Shown here: one piece after another, positions 1 through 10,044 of the stretch
Layout: the number at the start of each line of letters is the position of its first letter
Numbering within the stretch: the first letter of the stretch is position 1
Source: Shewanella litoralis
GTDB lineage: Bacteria; Pseudomonadota; Gammaproteobacteria; Enterobacterales; Shewanellaceae
NCBI RefSeq assembly: GCF_009828585.1
Contig: NZ_WSRZ01000011.1
Coordinates: 1-64,000, forward strand
Reading direction: 5' to 3'
DNA: 64,000 bases
Program-made: the position numbers and the translations under genes
Notes under the pieces: model-generated
Told to the model about the DNA's origin: nothing
Database searches by the model: none
Seen by the model: only the letters and a program-made list of their open reading frames with translations

Positions 1-1
1 G

Positions 2-127
2 CTAATTGCATTAGGGCTGCGGGTATATAAAACACCCGATTTACAAGCCGGATATATGAAGGCAATGAATTTGTTTATTAACGCTTCGAAATCACTTGCA
101 AAACGGGTGGGTCCATATATGACGTAA
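2..127 (+). CDS. C-terminal fragment of an unrecognised protein (cut by window start)
   Basis: An open frame runs from the left edge to a TAA at 125-127 and encodes 41 residues ending in LAKRVGPYMT. It has no start in the window, so it is the tail of a longer gene or a spurious frame. It is mildly basic, has no membrane segment and I do not recognise the family. It is convergent with the polysaccharide operon, and the palindromic repeats that follow directly are what one expects downstream of a gene end. Confidence 0.4.
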   Translation, partial: LIALGLRVYKTPDLQAGYMKAMNLFINASKSLAKRVGPYMT

Positions 128-342
128 TAAAAAACCAACACCTGGATTCCGGCTCAAAATCACTGCCGGAATGACGTACTAAACACCTGGATTCCGGCTA
201 AAATCATTGCCGGAATGACGTACTAAAAACCAAAAAACCGTAAGCGTAGTGTTCTGTATACCGTCATCTAGCCACTAGAAGGACGAAGTCCGCTCTCAGG
301 CGAGCTTGCGAGTTCCTAATACCTCGCACTAACCACCTAAGA
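128..342. repeat. Short cluster of palindromic repeats in the convergent gap
   Basis: Two near-identical tandem copies of the CCTGGATTCCGG stem-loop (TTCCGGC ... GCCGGAA, then TGACGT) lie at about 139-220. They are followed at 275-319 by one copy of the 45-bp element that contains GGACGAAGTCC and GCGAGCTTGCGAG. The same families fill the larger arrays near 20-23, 31 and 46 kb. No gene is seen here. Confidence 0.8.
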
Positions 343-1743
343 TCAATATACGTTCTTACCTACAAAGCCTTTAAAAAACGTCAAAAACACGATTTTTACA
401 TCCCACCAGAGTGACCAGTTGCGGATGTAGGCTAAATCATATTCCACGCGCTTTTCCATCTTATCTAAAGTATCGGTTTCACCGCGCCAGCCGTTAACTT
501 GTGCCCAGCCGGTAATGCCGGGGAGCACTTTGTGGCGTAGCATATAGTAAGTCACTAATTTACGATATTCTTCATTATGTGCTACTGCATGTGGGCGTGG
601 GCCTACCACCGACATATCGCCTTTTAATACATTAAAAAACTGCGGTAACTCGTCCAATGATGTACGGCGAATAAAGGCGCCCACTTTAGTAATACGCGCA
701 TCGCCTTTACTGGCTTGCACGACTTTGTTGGCGTTCTCAGTCACCGTCATTGACCTAAACTTCCACACCTTAATTTTACGTCCGTCCAGGCCATATCTGT
801 CTTGCTTAAACAAAATCGCCCCAGGGGATGACAAATAAACTGCAATCGACACCGCCACCAACACCGGTGAAATCGCCACAATGGCGCAAACACTAAACAC
901 TATGTCGAAGCTACGTTTATAAAAGCGCTTCATGCCATTCACTGGCGACTCAAACACACTAATCGTATCAACATCACCCACACTGCCAATGCGCGCATGC
1001 ATTAAATTTTTCATTAAAAAGTCAGGGGTAATGAGTACATCTACGGTGGTGTTACCTAATTGCTCAATAATATCAGCAATACGCTTCTCTGCTAATAGGG
1101 GTAAACAAATATACAACTTTTGAATTGCGCCACTTTTAGCCAACTCAATCGCCTGGTTTATATTGCCCTCAATTAACTTAGGCTCCAGATTTACTATTCT
1201 GCCAGGCTCTCTGTCATCAAAAAAACCAACACAGTCAAACCCTAACTCATCATGCTTCCATATTTCGTTATACAGGCTCATTCCAGTTTCGGTTAAGCCA
1301 ACAATCGCGACTTTCTCAACACTTAAACCTTTACTGCGGCGTATACGTTTAATTTCGCGCACACACAAACGCCAACTCAGTAATAACACCACAGTAAACG
1401 AGTACCAGCCCACCATCACCACGCGCGAATATAACTCGGTATATTTAAATAAAAACAGCACCGCAAATATTAGCAAAAAACAAATGGTGATAACGCCAAT
1501 TAATAAGCGGCACATGTGAGCAAACTTACCCAAACGCCAGGAGCGGTATAAGCCTATAGATTCACCAATATAGCTAAACAGCAATAACACGCCGCCTAAG
1601 GTTAATAAGTAGTCTTTATTAAATGCCACATTATAACCTTGCATAATCACTAATAATGCAAAAACCACTAATGAAATATCAATAATGCGCAATAAAAAGC
1701 TCGAAGAAGAACCAACAAATTGGAATTTGGATGGTCTGTCCAT
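343..1743 (-). CDS. wcaJ: Undecaprenyl-phosphate sugar phosphotransferase (WcaJ-like)
   Basis: It would start repeat-unit assembly by moving a sugar-1-phosphate (glucose in true WcaJ) from a UDP-sugar to undecaprenyl phosphate at the inner membrane. The N-terminal ~130 residues hold four to five hydrophobic helices. A Rossmann-like CoA-binding-3 region follows (about 140-260), then one more helix and the catalytic bacterial sugar transferase domain with KFRSM (~328), DELPQ (~364), GPRPH (~381) and the GITGWAQVNGWRGET block. The frame can be extended to a GTG at 1752, but AGGTGA lies five bases before the ATG at 1743, which I prefer (466 residues). It is the last gene of the operon, 26 bp after manB. 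Glucose specificity is inferred from the family, not proven. Confidence 0.9.
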   Translation of the reverse strand: MDRPSKFQFVGSSSSFLLRIIDISLVVFALLVIMQGYNVAFNKDYLLTLGGVLLLFSYIGESIGLYRSWRLGKFAHMCRLLIGVITICFLLIFAVLFLFKYTELYSRVVMVGWYSFTVVLLLSWRLCVREIKRIRRSKGLSVEKVAIVGLTETGMSLYNEIWKHDELGFDCVGFFDDREPGRIVNLEPKLIEGNINQAIELAKSGAIQKLYICLPLLAEKRIADIIEQLGNTTVDVLITPDFLMKNLMHARIGSVGDVDTISVFESPVNGMKRFYKRSFDIVFSVCAIVAISPVLVAVSIAVYLSSPGAILFKQDRYGLDGRKIKVWKFRSMTVTENANKVVQASKGDARITKVGAFIRRTSLDELPQFFNVLKGDMSVVGPRPHAVAHNEEYRKLVTYYMLRHKVLPGITGWAQVNGWRGETDTLDKMEKRVEYDLAYIRNWSLWWDVKIVFLTFFKGFVGKNVY

Positions 1744-1769
1744 TTGACTCACCTAGAAGAGTTATAAAA

Positions 1770-3194
1770 CTAAAATTTTATATCCGCCAGTAACGGCAAA
1801 ACATGATTAACAATTTTTTTGGCTTGTTCTAACGTATGACTTTCTGCATAACATCTAAACTCAGGCGCATTACCAGACGGTCTTAAATGCACCACATCAT
1901 TATTGGTTAATGTTAACCGCAAGCCATCGGTAATATTAACGTTTAATAAACCCACACCAGCAAAACCCAGTTGTTCTACTAATTGGTTAGTATGTTGTTT
2001 ACCATAGCTAATAATCTGCTGACTTTTTTCTATCGCAAATTCAGTTAACCGATCACTGTGAGTATAACGTTGTGGCAACTCGCTCATTAACGACAGCACA
2101 GAAGATTGCCTTGCACTAAACAACACCATTAATACCGGTAATAAGGCATCTCGCGTGGGTAACGCGGTTAACTCATGCTGGTTCACAGTTACATTGCTGC
2201 CTAATAAAAAGCCCCCATTGGCTTCAAAACCGGCATAGGTTTCATAACGGTCTTTTAATGCTTCAAAGCCAGCAATAACATAAGGCGAGCCAATTTTAGT
2301 GCGCAGCACATGGGCAAACTGATGTGATAACTCAACCGCACTATTACAACTAACAGGTATTGCTAACGCGCGAATATTTAAGGCTTGAGCACACAATAAA
2401 CATAAAATATCACCGCGCAGCCATTGCCCCTGCTCATTAGCGAGCATTGGCCTGTCGCCATCACCGTCGGTTGAAAACAACGCATCTAACTCATATTGCG
2501 CTGTCCACTCAATGGCTTTTTGGCAATCGGCTTCGCTCACCGCTTCGGTATCAATCGGCACAAAGGTATCACTGCGACCAATTAACACCACTTCGGCACC
2601 TAATCGCTCAAACAATGCAGGGTAAATGTCACGCCCTGCACTCGAATGCTGATAAATACCAATGCGTTTACCCGTTAAAAATGGACTGTCAAACAAATCA
2701 AGGTAACGCGATACATATGCATCTGCAGCATCGTTGCTCGCCAGTAGTTTGACTAACGCCTCTAATGGCTCAAATACAAATTGACCATTAATAATCGACG
2801 ACTCATCCGCTTTGGTAATTTCTCCATCTGGGCGATAAAACTTAAGCCCGTTTCTGTCAAACGGAATGTGGCTGCCAGTCACCATAATAGAAGGAATATT
2901 CAACGCCATTGCTTTATACGCTAAGGCAGGCGTTGGGATAACACCATAATAAATCACCGACAAACCCAATTGCTCAGCAGCGCTGGCGCAGGCTTGTGCC
3001 ATGGCATAACTGCTTGGGCGGTTATCTATTGCAATCGCCACTGTGTTAAACGAAAACGCAAAACGCATGGTTTCAATAAACGACACGGTAAATGCTGCGC
3101 ACACATAGGCGCTAAAATCGTCTACCAATCCCCTCGCGCCGCTGGTGCCAAAAGCAATATTGCTGTGCCTAATCACGTTGTGGCTAACTAGCAT
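1770..3194 (-). CDS. manB: Phosphomannomutase (ManB/CpsG type)
   Basis: It interconverts mannose-6-phosphate and mannose-1-phosphate for GDP-mannose supply. The four-domain alpha-D-phosphohexomutase layout is visible: FGTSGARG near the N-terminus, the phosphoserine loop TGSHIP (Ser ~108; most family members have TASHNP), the metal-binding DGDGDRP (Asp 243, 245, 247), the sugar-binding EANGG (~324) and the phosphate-binding RPSGNAPEFR near the C-terminus. Length 474 is normal. Its ATG overlaps the manC stop (sharing base 3194), so the two are translationally coupled. The TGSH variant is shared by the ManB/CpsG subgroup, so I do not consider it inactive. Confidence 0.93.
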   Translation of the reverse strand: MLVSHNVIRHSNIAFGTSGARGLVDDFSAYVCAAFTVSFIETMRFAFSFNTVAIAIDNRPSSYAMAQACASAAEQLGLSVIYYGVIPTPALAYKAMALNIPSIMVTGSHIPFDRNGLKFYRPDGEITKADESSIINGQFVFEPLEALVKLLASNDAADAYVSRYLDLFDSPFLTGKRIGIYQHSSAGRDIYPALFERLGAEVVLIGRSDTFVPIDTEAVSEADCQKAIEWTAQYELDALFSTDGDGDRPMLANEQGQWLRGDILCLLCAQALNIRALAIPVSCNSAVELSHQFAHVLRTKIGSPYVIAGFEALKDRYETYAGFEANGGFLLGSNVTVNQHELTALPTRDALLPVLMVLFSARQSSVLSLMSELPQRYTHSDRLTEFAIEKSQQIISYGKQHTNQLVEQLGFAGVGLLNVNITDGLRLTLTNNDVVHLRPSGNAPEFRCYAESHTLEQAKKIVNHVLPLLADIKF

Positions 3195-4669
3195 TAGTTT
3201 GCCTCCACAGGCGCAACTCGACCATAACGATCTTCAAAACGCACAATATCATCTTCACCGAGGTACGAGCCTGACTGAACTTCAATCAGTTCTAAATCCA
3301 CTTTACCTGGGTTTTCTAATGCGTGAACCACGCCAACAGGAATATAGGTAGACTGGTTTTCGGTAAGTAAAATCTGCTTATCACCATTAGTCACTTTGGC
3401 CGTACCCGACACCACAATCCAATGCTCAGCGCGATGATGATGCATTTGTACCGACAACTTAGCGCCAGGCTTTACGGTAATACGCTTAACCTGAAAACGG
3501 CCACCATTATCAATTGAATCGTACTTACCCCATGGGCGATACACTTCACGATGATGTTGCCATTCGCTGCGCTGCTCGGCTTTAAGTTGCTCAACCACCT
3601 GTTTAACCTGCTGCACTTGCGACTGTTTTACTACTAAAATGGCGTCTTTGGTTTCAACTACAACAACATCATCTAACCCAATAACAGCCACTAACTTTTC
3701 GTTAGCATTCACATAGCTATTACTGGTATTGATACCAATCACATCGCCTTTAAACACATTGCCTTGCTCATCTTTATCGTCTATTTCCCACAGTGCCGAC
3801 CAACTGCCGACATCGTTCCAGCCACAATCCATTGGCACAACCACTGCGTGCTGGGTTTTCTCCATTACGGCATAGTCAATCGAATCGTCTGGACACGCCT
3901 CAAAAGCAGGTTGGTTAATACGAATAAAGTCTACGTCATATTGTGGATTTGCTATCGATGCTTCACACGCTGCAAAAATTTTAGGGCTATGTTGCTTTAA
4001 TTCTTGTAAGTAGGTACTGGCTTTAAACATAAACATGCCGCTGTTCCAGTAATGCTCACCTGTCGCGATATAATCTTGTGCGGTGGCTAAATTCGGTTTT
4101 TCAACAAACTTGGCTACGTTAAACCCTAATGCATTCTCTAAGCTATTTTCTAAGCCATTGCCTAAACCATTGTTTAAACAATGGCTCAAAGCATCACCGC
4201 GCTTAATATAACCGTAACCCGTTTCTGGTGCGGTAGGCACTATGCCAAAAGTCACCAGTTGGTTTTGCTCTGCCAGTGGAATAGCCTTATTCACTGCATT
4301 GCAAAAAGCCGCTTCGTCTTTAATCACATGGTCTGCAGCTAATACTAACAATAACGGGTCATCTCCCTTGCTTAACGCCAGCATTGCAGCCAGTGCAATA
4401 GCGGGAGCCGTATTACGGCCAACAGGCTCGAGCACAATACCGCTATTGGGGATCTGGTTTACACGTAATTGCTCGGCAACAGAGAAACGGTGCTCTTCAT
4501 TACAAATCACTAACGTTGGCGCATGTTCAATACCCGCTAAACGATTTGCAGTGGTTTGCAGCATTGAATGCTCGCCTAACAAGGTCAAAAATTGCTTAGG
4601 AAATTGCTGGCGCGACAAAGGCCACAAACGCGAGCCTGAACCACCCGCCATAATGATAGGTAAAATCAT
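3194..4669 (-). CDS. manC: Mannose-1-phosphate guanylyltransferase / mannose-6-phosphate isomerase
   Basis: A bifunctional type II enzyme that makes GDP-mannose from mannose-1-phosphate and GTP; the C-terminal cupin isomerises fructose-6-phosphate to mannose-6-phosphate. The signature [12 protein letters not shown] is at residues 9-20, FVEKP (~190) belongs to the nucleotidyltransferase, and the cupin covers about 380-485 ([10 protein letters not shown], then [10 protein letters not shown]). Length is 491, slightly longer than usual because of an Asn/Leu/Gly/Glu-rich insertion around 165-180 built from repeated GLEN/SLEN units. It lies 12 bp after the Nudix gene. Confidence 0.95.
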   Translation of the reverse strand: MILPIIMAGGSGSRLWPLSRQQFPKQFLTLLGEHSMLQTTANRLAGIEHAPTLVICNEEHRFSVAEQLRVNQIPNSGIVLEPVGRNTAPAIALAAMLALSKGDDPLLLVLAADHVIKDEAAFCNAVNKAIPLAEQNQLVTFGIVPTAPETGYGYIKRGDALSHCLNNGLGNGLENSLENALGFNVAKFVEKPNLATAQDYIATGEHYWNSGMFMFKASTYLQELKQHSPKIFAACEASIANPQYDVDFIRINQPAFEACPDDSIDYAVMEKTQHAVVVPMDCGWNDVGSWSALWEIDDKDEQGNVFKGDVIGINTSNSYVNANEKLVAVIGLDDVVVVETKDAILVVKQSQVQQVKQVVEQLKAEQRSEWQHHREVYRPWGKYDSIDNGGRFQVKRITVKPGAKLSVQMHHHRAEHWIVVSGTAKVTNGDKQILLTENQSTYIPVGVVHALENPGKVDLELIEVQSGSYLGEDDIVRFEDRYGRVAPVEAN

Positions 4670-4681
4670 AAAATCCCTTTA

Positions 4682-5161
4682 TTAATCTAATTTGGCGTGT
4701 TGTTTAATATCAATAAAATAGTTTTTGCTATGTATATGCACATGCTCAGCCATTAACAAGGCATCAATATCAAACCACTGGTAATGCGCATGCTGAATGC
4801 CTAAAGGTAAAGCAGTTAACTCATGTTTAAGTTTAAGCACATAAGCTATCGCTACATAATGGGTACTAACATCATTATCAAACACACAGTCATCATAAAA
4901 ATGATCATATGGGCCTAATAATGAGGCCTCGGTAATACCAAATTCAGTGCCTAACTCATCAGAGGTCAGCCTTTTAAAGGCATCTGCAATCGACTCGTTT
5001 TTAACAATCCGGCCACCGGGTACAAACCAGTAATCCTGGGCAGGCTTATTAAGACGCTTGCCCAACAGTGCCTGACCTAAATGGTTTATTACCACCAAAT
5101 CAATAGACACTAACGGGCTAGACGCAATAACCGTTGCAAAAGTATCTTTATCAAGAAACAT
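4682..5161 (-). CDS. gmm: GDP-mannose mannosyl hydrolase (Nudix)
   Basis: It hydrolyses GDP-mannose (and GDP-glucose) to GDP plus sugar, and in colanic-acid-type clusters probably tunes the GDP-mannose/GDP-fucose pool. The Nudix box begins GGRIVKNES and ends in DELG, but the canonical REXXEE core is replaced by KRLTSDE. That is characteristic of the Gmm/NudD subfamily, which cleaves by substitution at the sugar carbon. The frame opens with a GTG at 5164, but the ATG at 5161 has AAGGTG just upstream and is preferred (159 residues). It sits between fcl and manC, as in the wca cluster. Confidence 0.9.
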   Translation of the reverse strand: MFLDKDTFATVIASSPLVSIDLVVINHLGQALLGKRLNKPAQDYWFVPGGRIVKNESIADAFKRLTSDELGTEFGITEASLLGPYDHFYDDCVFDNDVSTHYVAIAYVLKLKHELTALPLGIQHAHYQWFDIDALLMAEHVHIHSKNYFIDIKQHAKLD

Positions 5162-5169
5162 CACACACC

Positions 5170-6135
5170 TTATTTTCTAAAGCTGTCTTGATTGGCCAAA
5201 AACCACTGGTAAGTGGTTTGCAAACCATCCGCTAACTCAATACTGGCTTGCCAACCTAGTGATGCTAGGCGCGATACGTCCATCAATTTACGCGGTGCGC
5301 CATCTGGCTTGGTAGCATCAAACTCAATCTCGCCTGTAAAACCGACTACCTTAGCAACGGTTTCAACCAGTTCACGAATAGTGCAATCAATACCCGTACC
5401 CACGTTAATGTGGCTCAGCATTGGCTCAGTATTAGCAAGGTATGTAGCTTGCTCTAAATTCATTACATAAATAGAGGCGGCGGCCATATCATCAACATGT
5501 AAAAACTCACGCATCGGCTTACCAGAGCCCCAGGCCACTACTTTTTCTGCATTGGCTAATTTAGCCTCATGAAAGCGCCTAATTAATGCAGGAATAACAT
5601 GGGAGTTTTCAGGATGAAAATTATCATTCTCGCCATACAAGTTTGTTGGCATAACAGAACGATAATTACGACCGTACTGACGGTTATAAGACTCACACAT
5701 TTTAATGCCGGCAATTTTAGCAATGGCATAAGGCTCATTAGTCGGCTCTAATGTGTCAGTTAGCAACGCCGTTTCGGCCATAGGTTGCGGGGCAAGCTTA
5801 GGGTAAATGCAAGACGAGCCTAAAAACAGTAAGTCTTGAACTCCCGCCATGTGAGCACCATGGATGATATTATTTTGAATGGTTAAGTTTTCATAAATAA
5901 ACTCAGCCGGGTAAGTATTGTTAGCCACAATACCGCCCACTTTTGCCGCGGCTAAATACACTTGATCAATCTTGTGTTCAGTAAAAAAATTAAACACAGC
6001 TTGTTGATCAAGTAAATTAAGCTCATCACGGCTACGAGTGATTAGCTTAACGTTATTATCAGCACTTAACTGCCTCACAATAGCAGAACCTACCATGCCG
6101 CGATGGCCTGCTACAAATATGGTTTTGATACTCAT
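5170..6135 (-). CDS. fcl: GDP-L-fucose synthase
   Basis: An NADPH-dependent epimerase-reductase that converts GDP-4-keto-6-deoxymannose to GDP-L-fucose. It is an extended [12 protein letters not shown] nucleotide-binding loop at residues 10-18, SSCIYP in mid-domain and the catalytic YAIAK (~136-140). Length 321 fits the family. It follows gmd after 3 bp, and together they make GDP-L-fucose from GDP-mannose, so the exported polymer very probably contains L-fucose. Confidence 0.95.
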   Translation of the reverse strand: MSIKTIFVAGHRGMVGSAIVRQLSADNNVKLITRSRDELNLLDQQAVFNFFTEHKIDQVYLAAAKVGGIVANNTYPAEFIYENLTIQNNIIHGAHMAGVQDLLFLGSSCIYPKLAPQPMAETALLTDTLEPTNEPYAIAKIAGIKMCESYNRQYGRNYRSVMPTNLYGENDNFHPENSHVIPALIRRFHEAKLANAEKVVAWGSGKPMREFLHVDDMAAASIYVMNLEQATYLANTEPMLSHINVGTGIDCTIRELVETVAKVVGFTGEIEFDATKPDGAPRKLMDVSRLASLGWQASIELADGLQTTYQWFLANQDSFRK

Positions 6136-6138
6136 AAC

Positions 6139-7260
6139 TTATTCAACCGATACGCTGTTGTGGTAACCGTTGGCTTTTAATAACGCATGCTGCTTGGCTT
6201 TACTTAAGTCATTAAGTACCATTTCAGCACACATTTGCTCAACGGTAATTTCTGGCTGCCAGCCTAAAATGGCTTTGGCTTTAGACGGATCGCCTAATAA
6301 AGTTTCAACTTCTGCAGGTCTAAAGTAACGTGGGTCAACGCGCACAACCACATCACCAACCTTTAGCGCGTGCGCATTGTCACCGGTAATCGATGCCACT
6401 TTGGCCACTTCATCAAGACCAGTGCCAGTGAATTCAAGCTCAATGCCTAATTCTTTAGCAGACAAACGCACAAAATCGCGTACCGAAATCTGTTTGCCTG
6501 TGGCAATAACAAAATCATCGGCAACCTCTTGTTGTAGCATCATCCACTGCATGCGTACGTAATCTTTAGCGTGGCCCCAGTCACGTAGTGCATCCATGTT
6601 ACCCAGATAGAGGCACTTCTCTAACCCTTGCGAAATGTTAGCCAGTGCACGGGTAATTTTACGAGTCACAAAGGTTTCACCACGGCGTGGTGATTCATGG
6701 TTAAACAAAATGCCATTACAGGCATACATGCCGTAAGACTCACGGTAGTTAACTACAATCCAGTAGGCATACATTTTGGCTACTGCGTAAGGTGAGCGTG
6801 GGTGAAACGGCGTGGTTTCTTTTTGTGGGATTTCTTGCACTTCACCGTATAGCTCAGAGGTAGACGCCTGGTAAAACTTAGTCTTTTTCTCTAGGCCTAA
6901 AAAGCGAATAGCTTCTAATAAACGCAAGGTACCCATGGCATCAACATCGGCAGTGTACTCTGGCGCCTCAAACGACACGGCTACATGGCTTTGCGCCCCC
7001 AGGTTATACACCTCATCAGGCTGCACTTCTTTTAAAATACGGGTCAAATTTGAGGTGTCGGTTAAATCGCCATAATGCAAAAAGAATTTAGGACTGGTTT
7101 CATGACGGTCCTGGTAAATATGGTCAACACGTTCAGTGTTAAAGCTTGATGCACGGCGTTTAATTCCGTGCACTTCATAGCCTTTTTCTAATAACAACTC
7201 AGCAAGGTATGAACCATCTTGCCCGGTAACACCCGTGATTAACGCGACCTTACTTGTCAT
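6139..7260 (-). CDS. gmd: GDP-mannose 4,6-dehydratase
   Basis: First committed step to GDP-L-fucose: NADP-dependent dehydration of GDP-mannose. The glycine-rich loop [12 protein letters not shown] is at residues 10-21, the Thr/Glu catalytic region reads STSELYGEV and the catalytic YAVAK follows HPRSP. The [10 protein letters not shown] substrate-binding segment is present. Length 373 is normal. A 74-bp gap with heptamer repeats separates it from the preceding wcaI-like gene, the largest gap in the operon. Confidence 0.96.
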   Translation of the reverse strand: MTSKVALITGVTGQDGSYLAELLLEKGYEVHGIKRRASSFNTERVDHIYQDRHETSPKFFLHYGDLTDTSNLTRILKEVQPDEVYNLGAQSHVAVSFEAPEYTADVDAMGTLRLLEAIRFLGLEKKTKFYQASTSELYGEVQEIPQKETTPFHPRSPYAVAKMYAYWIVVNYRESYGMYACNGILFNHESPRRGETFVTRKITRALANISQGLEKCLYLGNMDALRDWGHAKDYVRMQWMMLQQEVADDFVIATGKQISVRDFVRLSAKELGIELEFTGTGLDEVAKVASITGDNAHALKVGDVVVRVDPRYFRPAEVETLLGDPSKAKAILGWQPEITVEQMCAEMVLNDLSKAKQHALLKANGYHNSVSVE

Positions 7261-7294
7261 AACATGTCCTTGTAAAACGAATATAAAATGAATA

Positions 7295-7334
7295 TTTGAA
7301 GTTTGAAGTTTGAAGTTTGAAGTTTGAAGTTTGA
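7295..7334. repeat. Tandem heptamer TTTGAAG, about 5.7 copies
   Basis: Five perfect TTTGAAG units and a partial sixth lie directly beyond the stop codon (7335-7337) of the wcaI-like gene. The 3' end of that gene is itself a hexamer repeat (7338-7361) encoding a Lys/Ser tail, so the whole 7295-7361 stretch is simple-sequence DNA in the gap before gmd. Confidence 0.9.
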
Positions 7335-8585
7335 TTAAGATTTAGATTTAGATTTAGATCCAACAAGTGTTGTTAAATCAGACACAAATTGGTCAATAAT
7401 TTGTTTTTTATTTAAAAATTGCTCTGCAAAACCACGTGCGACGCTATTGGTTTGGGTTAAATCTCGAGTTAACAGAGTATTTAAACCCGAAATAAAAGCA
7501 TCAGTATTTTCAGGCTCAACACAATCATAAACACCTGGGTACTTGGCTGCTATTTTGCCAAGTTCAGTATGGGCCTCAGCTGTAACAATGGCATGGCCGC
7601 CTGCAGATAAAATATTGGTTAACTTTGAGGGGAGTACAGCATCTGCAGCTCCTTTTTTTTGTACCACTAAATGAATATCTGCAAGGGCTAGCATTTCTGG
7701 CACACGCGCCCAGGCTTGTAACGGCTTAAAAAACACATTTGTTAATTGTAATTGGTGAGCTAATGCTTTTAGTGTATCAACGTAGGCACCCGCTCCTACC
7801 AACACAAATTTAATATTTGGCTGGCTTGCAAAGTGTTTAGCTGCCTCAAGTACAATTTCTAGCCCTTGCTTATTACCAATATTGCCCGCATACAAAATGA
7901 CTTTATCGTCAGCGCTAAAGCACCATTCAGCTTTTAAACTTGAGCCATCTGTATCTGGGGTAACAAATTCTGTATCAGACCAGTTAGGAAAATGAATAAT
8001 ATTGGCAGGATCGACGCCTTTGTTTTTGGCGTTTTCTATCATCGAATAGGAGATGGTAGAAATAGCATCAAAACGTTGCATTAAAAAACGCTCACATGAT
8101 TTAGCAATTTTGGCAGTAATGCCATTGCCCATCATGCCTAATCCAAATAATGCATCAACTTCGTAATCTTGAATGTGCATTACCGTTTTTGCACCAACCA
8201 ATTTGGCAAACAATAAAGTAAAGGGGGCACAAAATAATGTGGGCTGTACCAACATAATCACATCTGGCTTGTTAAACATACGACTAGCGAGTGCCAACGT
8301 TGAAGAAAAAGCAAAACTAGCCAAATGGATAATACGTTTTATGGTTGTTACTTTTGCAGGCACATACAAAGGGCAACGTATTACATTAACACCATCAACA
8401 TGAGTGGTATTAAAGCTAAAGCGCTTAAAACCACTATGAATTTTCCACTCAGGGTAATAAGGTGGCGCCACTATTGCGGTTACATCCATACCACGATTAA
8501 CTAACTCAGGGCACATTTCACCGTTATATTTGCCTATGCCGGTTAACTCTGGTGAGTAATTAAGGCTTTGTAGAATTATATTCAT
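7335..8585 (-). CDS. wcaI: WcaI-like colanic acid glycosyltransferase (GT4)
   Basis: A cytoplasmic GT-B glycosyltransferase of the WcaI/WbuB group that adds one sugar, possibly fucose, to the lipid-linked repeat unit. The N-terminus [16 protein letters not shown] is the typical WcaI start, [12 protein letters not shown] (~233) opens the C-terminal nucleotide-sugar domain, and [15 protein letters not shown] contains the acceptor/donor-binding loop. Length 416 agrees with the family. The last seven residues are a simple KS repeat from a DNA hexamer repeat and are probably not functional. The start overlaps the stop of the upstream GT2 gene by 4 bp. Sugar specificity is not readable from sequence. 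Confidence 0.85.
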   Translation of the reverse strand: MNIILQSLNYSPELTGIGKYNGEMCPELVNRGMDVTAIVAPPYYPEWKIHSGFKRFSFNTTHVDGVNVIRCPLYVPAKVTTIKRIIHLASFAFSSTLALASRMFNKPDVIMLVQPTLFCAPFTLLFAKLVGAKTVMHIQDYEVDALFGLGMMGNGITAKIAKSCERFLMQRFDAISTISYSMIENAKNKGVDPANIIHFPNWSDTEFVTPDTDGSSLKAEWCFSADDKVILYAGNIGNKQGLEIVLEAAKHFASQPNIKFVLVGAGAYVDTLKALAHQLQLTNVFFKPLQAWARVPEMLALADIHLVVQKKGAADAVLPSKLTNILSAGGHAIVTAEAHTELGKIAAKYPGVYDCVEPENTDAFISGLNTLLTRDLTQTNSVARGFAEQFLNKKQIIDQFVSDLTTLVGSKSKSKS

Positions 8586-9499
8586 CGTAACGTAAGACCA
8601 GTGAATTTTTCTAGCCAGTTAATTCTCTCACCATTCGTTGGTAAATTAGCAATATTCATTTCAGCTTCATACACACGTAAATCGACTAAAGACCGATACC
8701 AATAACCTTGAAAAAAATGGAATGCAAAACCTTTTTTACCATCTAAAAAACCAAACCGAATAAAATATCGATATAAAAAATATAATAAAGGTCTTACAAA
8801 AATAGGGAGTTTATTATAAACACCTTCCTTCACCGTTCTTTTAAACTTTGCCTGCGATCCTTCTTTATTTTCTTTTAAGGAATCGTCTATTGTGAATAAA
8901 GAATATTTTTTATCCAAAATATCAAGCATTTCTCTATCAGCATAATTATTATGCTTTTCTGTCCACCAACGGGTATTATTTAAATTGTCATCAATAATAT
9001 GCCCTGAAAGTTGCGAAGTTGTTCCACGGCTTAAAACAATATGCTCGTCCATCCAGCGATTTTCAATCCGCCCTTGACCCGTTCGCCATATACGTAATAG
9101 GTTTAATGGGTATACAGCACCATATTTAATCCATTGACCTAAAAAGAAGTATTTTCTTCTAATATAGAACCCGGATATTTCAGGTTTAACCAAACTAAAG
9201 TTTTTATTAATTAATTCATCAATTAAATCCTGTTCGATATACTCATCTGCATCCATTCGCATTACCCATTCAGTTTCAATTGGACAATTATCTAAACCCC
9301 ATTGAAATTGATCAGCATAATTCTTCCACTTACGCTGATAAACTTTTACACCTAAACCTTCACATATTGATACTGTGTTATCAGTCGAATAACTATCAAC
9401 AACAAAGATATTATTTGTAAAAGTTAGCAATGACTTTATACAACGTTCAATGTGATGTTGTTCGTTATATGTGAGTATCAAAACCGCTATACTGGTCAT
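8582..9499 (-). CDS. Glycosyltransferase family 2
   Basis: A GT-A enzyme probably adding a sugar to the repeat unit on the cytoplasmic face. The N-terminal signature VLILTYNEQHHIERCIKSL is followed by VDSYSTDNT, and the metal/nucleotide site is MRMDADEYI (DAD ~91-93). The C-terminal third has hydrophobic/aromatic segments (LLYFLYRYFIRFG), as in WaaE/KdtX-like GT2 proteins, probably for membrane attachment. It overlaps both neighbours by 4 bp, so it is tightly coupled. Base composition is markedly AT-rich. Confidence 0.85.
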   Translation of the reverse strand: MTSIAVLILTYNEQHHIERCIKSLLTFTNNIFVVDSYSTDNTVSICEGLGVKVYQRKWKNYADQFQWGLDNCPIETEWVMRMDADEYIEQDLIDELINKNFSLVKPEISGFYIRRKYFFLGQWIKYGAVYPLNLLRIWRTGQGRIENRWMDEHIVLSRGTTSQLSGHIIDDNLNNTRWWTEKHNNYADREMLDILDKKYSLFTIDDSLKENKEGSQAKFKRTVKEGVYNKLPIFVRPLLYFLYRYFIRFGFLDGKKGFAFHFFQGYWYRSLVDLRVYEAEMNIANLPTNGERINWLEKFTGLTLR

Positions 9500-10044
9500 T
9501 TATCACCCCATACCCTATCTTTTATTTTGACAGCAGGATTTCCAGAATATACTGACCAAGGTTTTGTATTTTTCATCACTACAGCTCTGGCGCCAACGAC
9601 ACAACCATCTGATAAATAGACATTAGGTCCAATAAATGCGTCAGCACAAACCCAAACATTGTCTTCTACTGTGATTGGACACAATAAAAGTGGATGTAAT
9701 GGATCATTGTAATCGTGAGTACTTGCACATAAATGTGTTCCTTGACTAATAATCACTTGTTCACCTATTACAATCTTTCCTTGATTATAAACATTTACAT
9801 TTGGTCCTATTGTAGAATAGGCACCTACTATCAAATTAGATGGCAACCAAATTTTAGCGGTTGGGTATACTCTACTATCTAGACTAATCTTAGCTCCAAA
9901 TACTTTAAGTATAAAACAACGCCATTTGAAGAGAAAAACTGGACTGAACCGAAAAAATATAAAGTAAGCTATAGTCCATACAGAACGAAATAATTTATTG
10001 CTAAAATTAAAGATAGGATCGGTCAGTGATTGTTTTTTTAACAT
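9496..10044 (-). CDS. wcaF: WcaF-like O-acetyltransferase
   Basis: A hexapeptide-repeat (left-handed beta-helix) acyltransferase probably O-acetylating a sugar of the polymer. After an N-terminal aromatic segment come repeats such as NLIVGAYSTIGPNVNVYNQGK and VWVCADAFIGPNV; the catalytic His is likely in ASTHDYNDP. Length 182 matches WcaF-type proteins. The reading frame can start at a TTG (10053), but that codon abuts the SD-like AAGGAAA, so the ATG at 10044 is preferred. It overlaps the end of the upstream GT4 gene by 7 bp. Confidence 0.83.
   Translation of the reverse strand: MLKKQSLTDPIFNFSNKLFRSVWTIAYFIFFRFSPVFLFKWRCFILKVFGAKISLDSRVYPTAKIWLPSNLIVGAYSTIGPNVNVYNQGKIVIGEQVIISQGTHLCASTHDYNDPLHPLLLCPITVEDNVWVCADAFIGPNVYLSDGCVVGARAVVMKNTKPWSVYSGNPAVKIKDRVWGDK

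Noticed and set aside
932-1519. Plus-strand frames opposite wcaJ
   Set aside because: Antisense shadows of a well supported gene with clear catalytic motifs.
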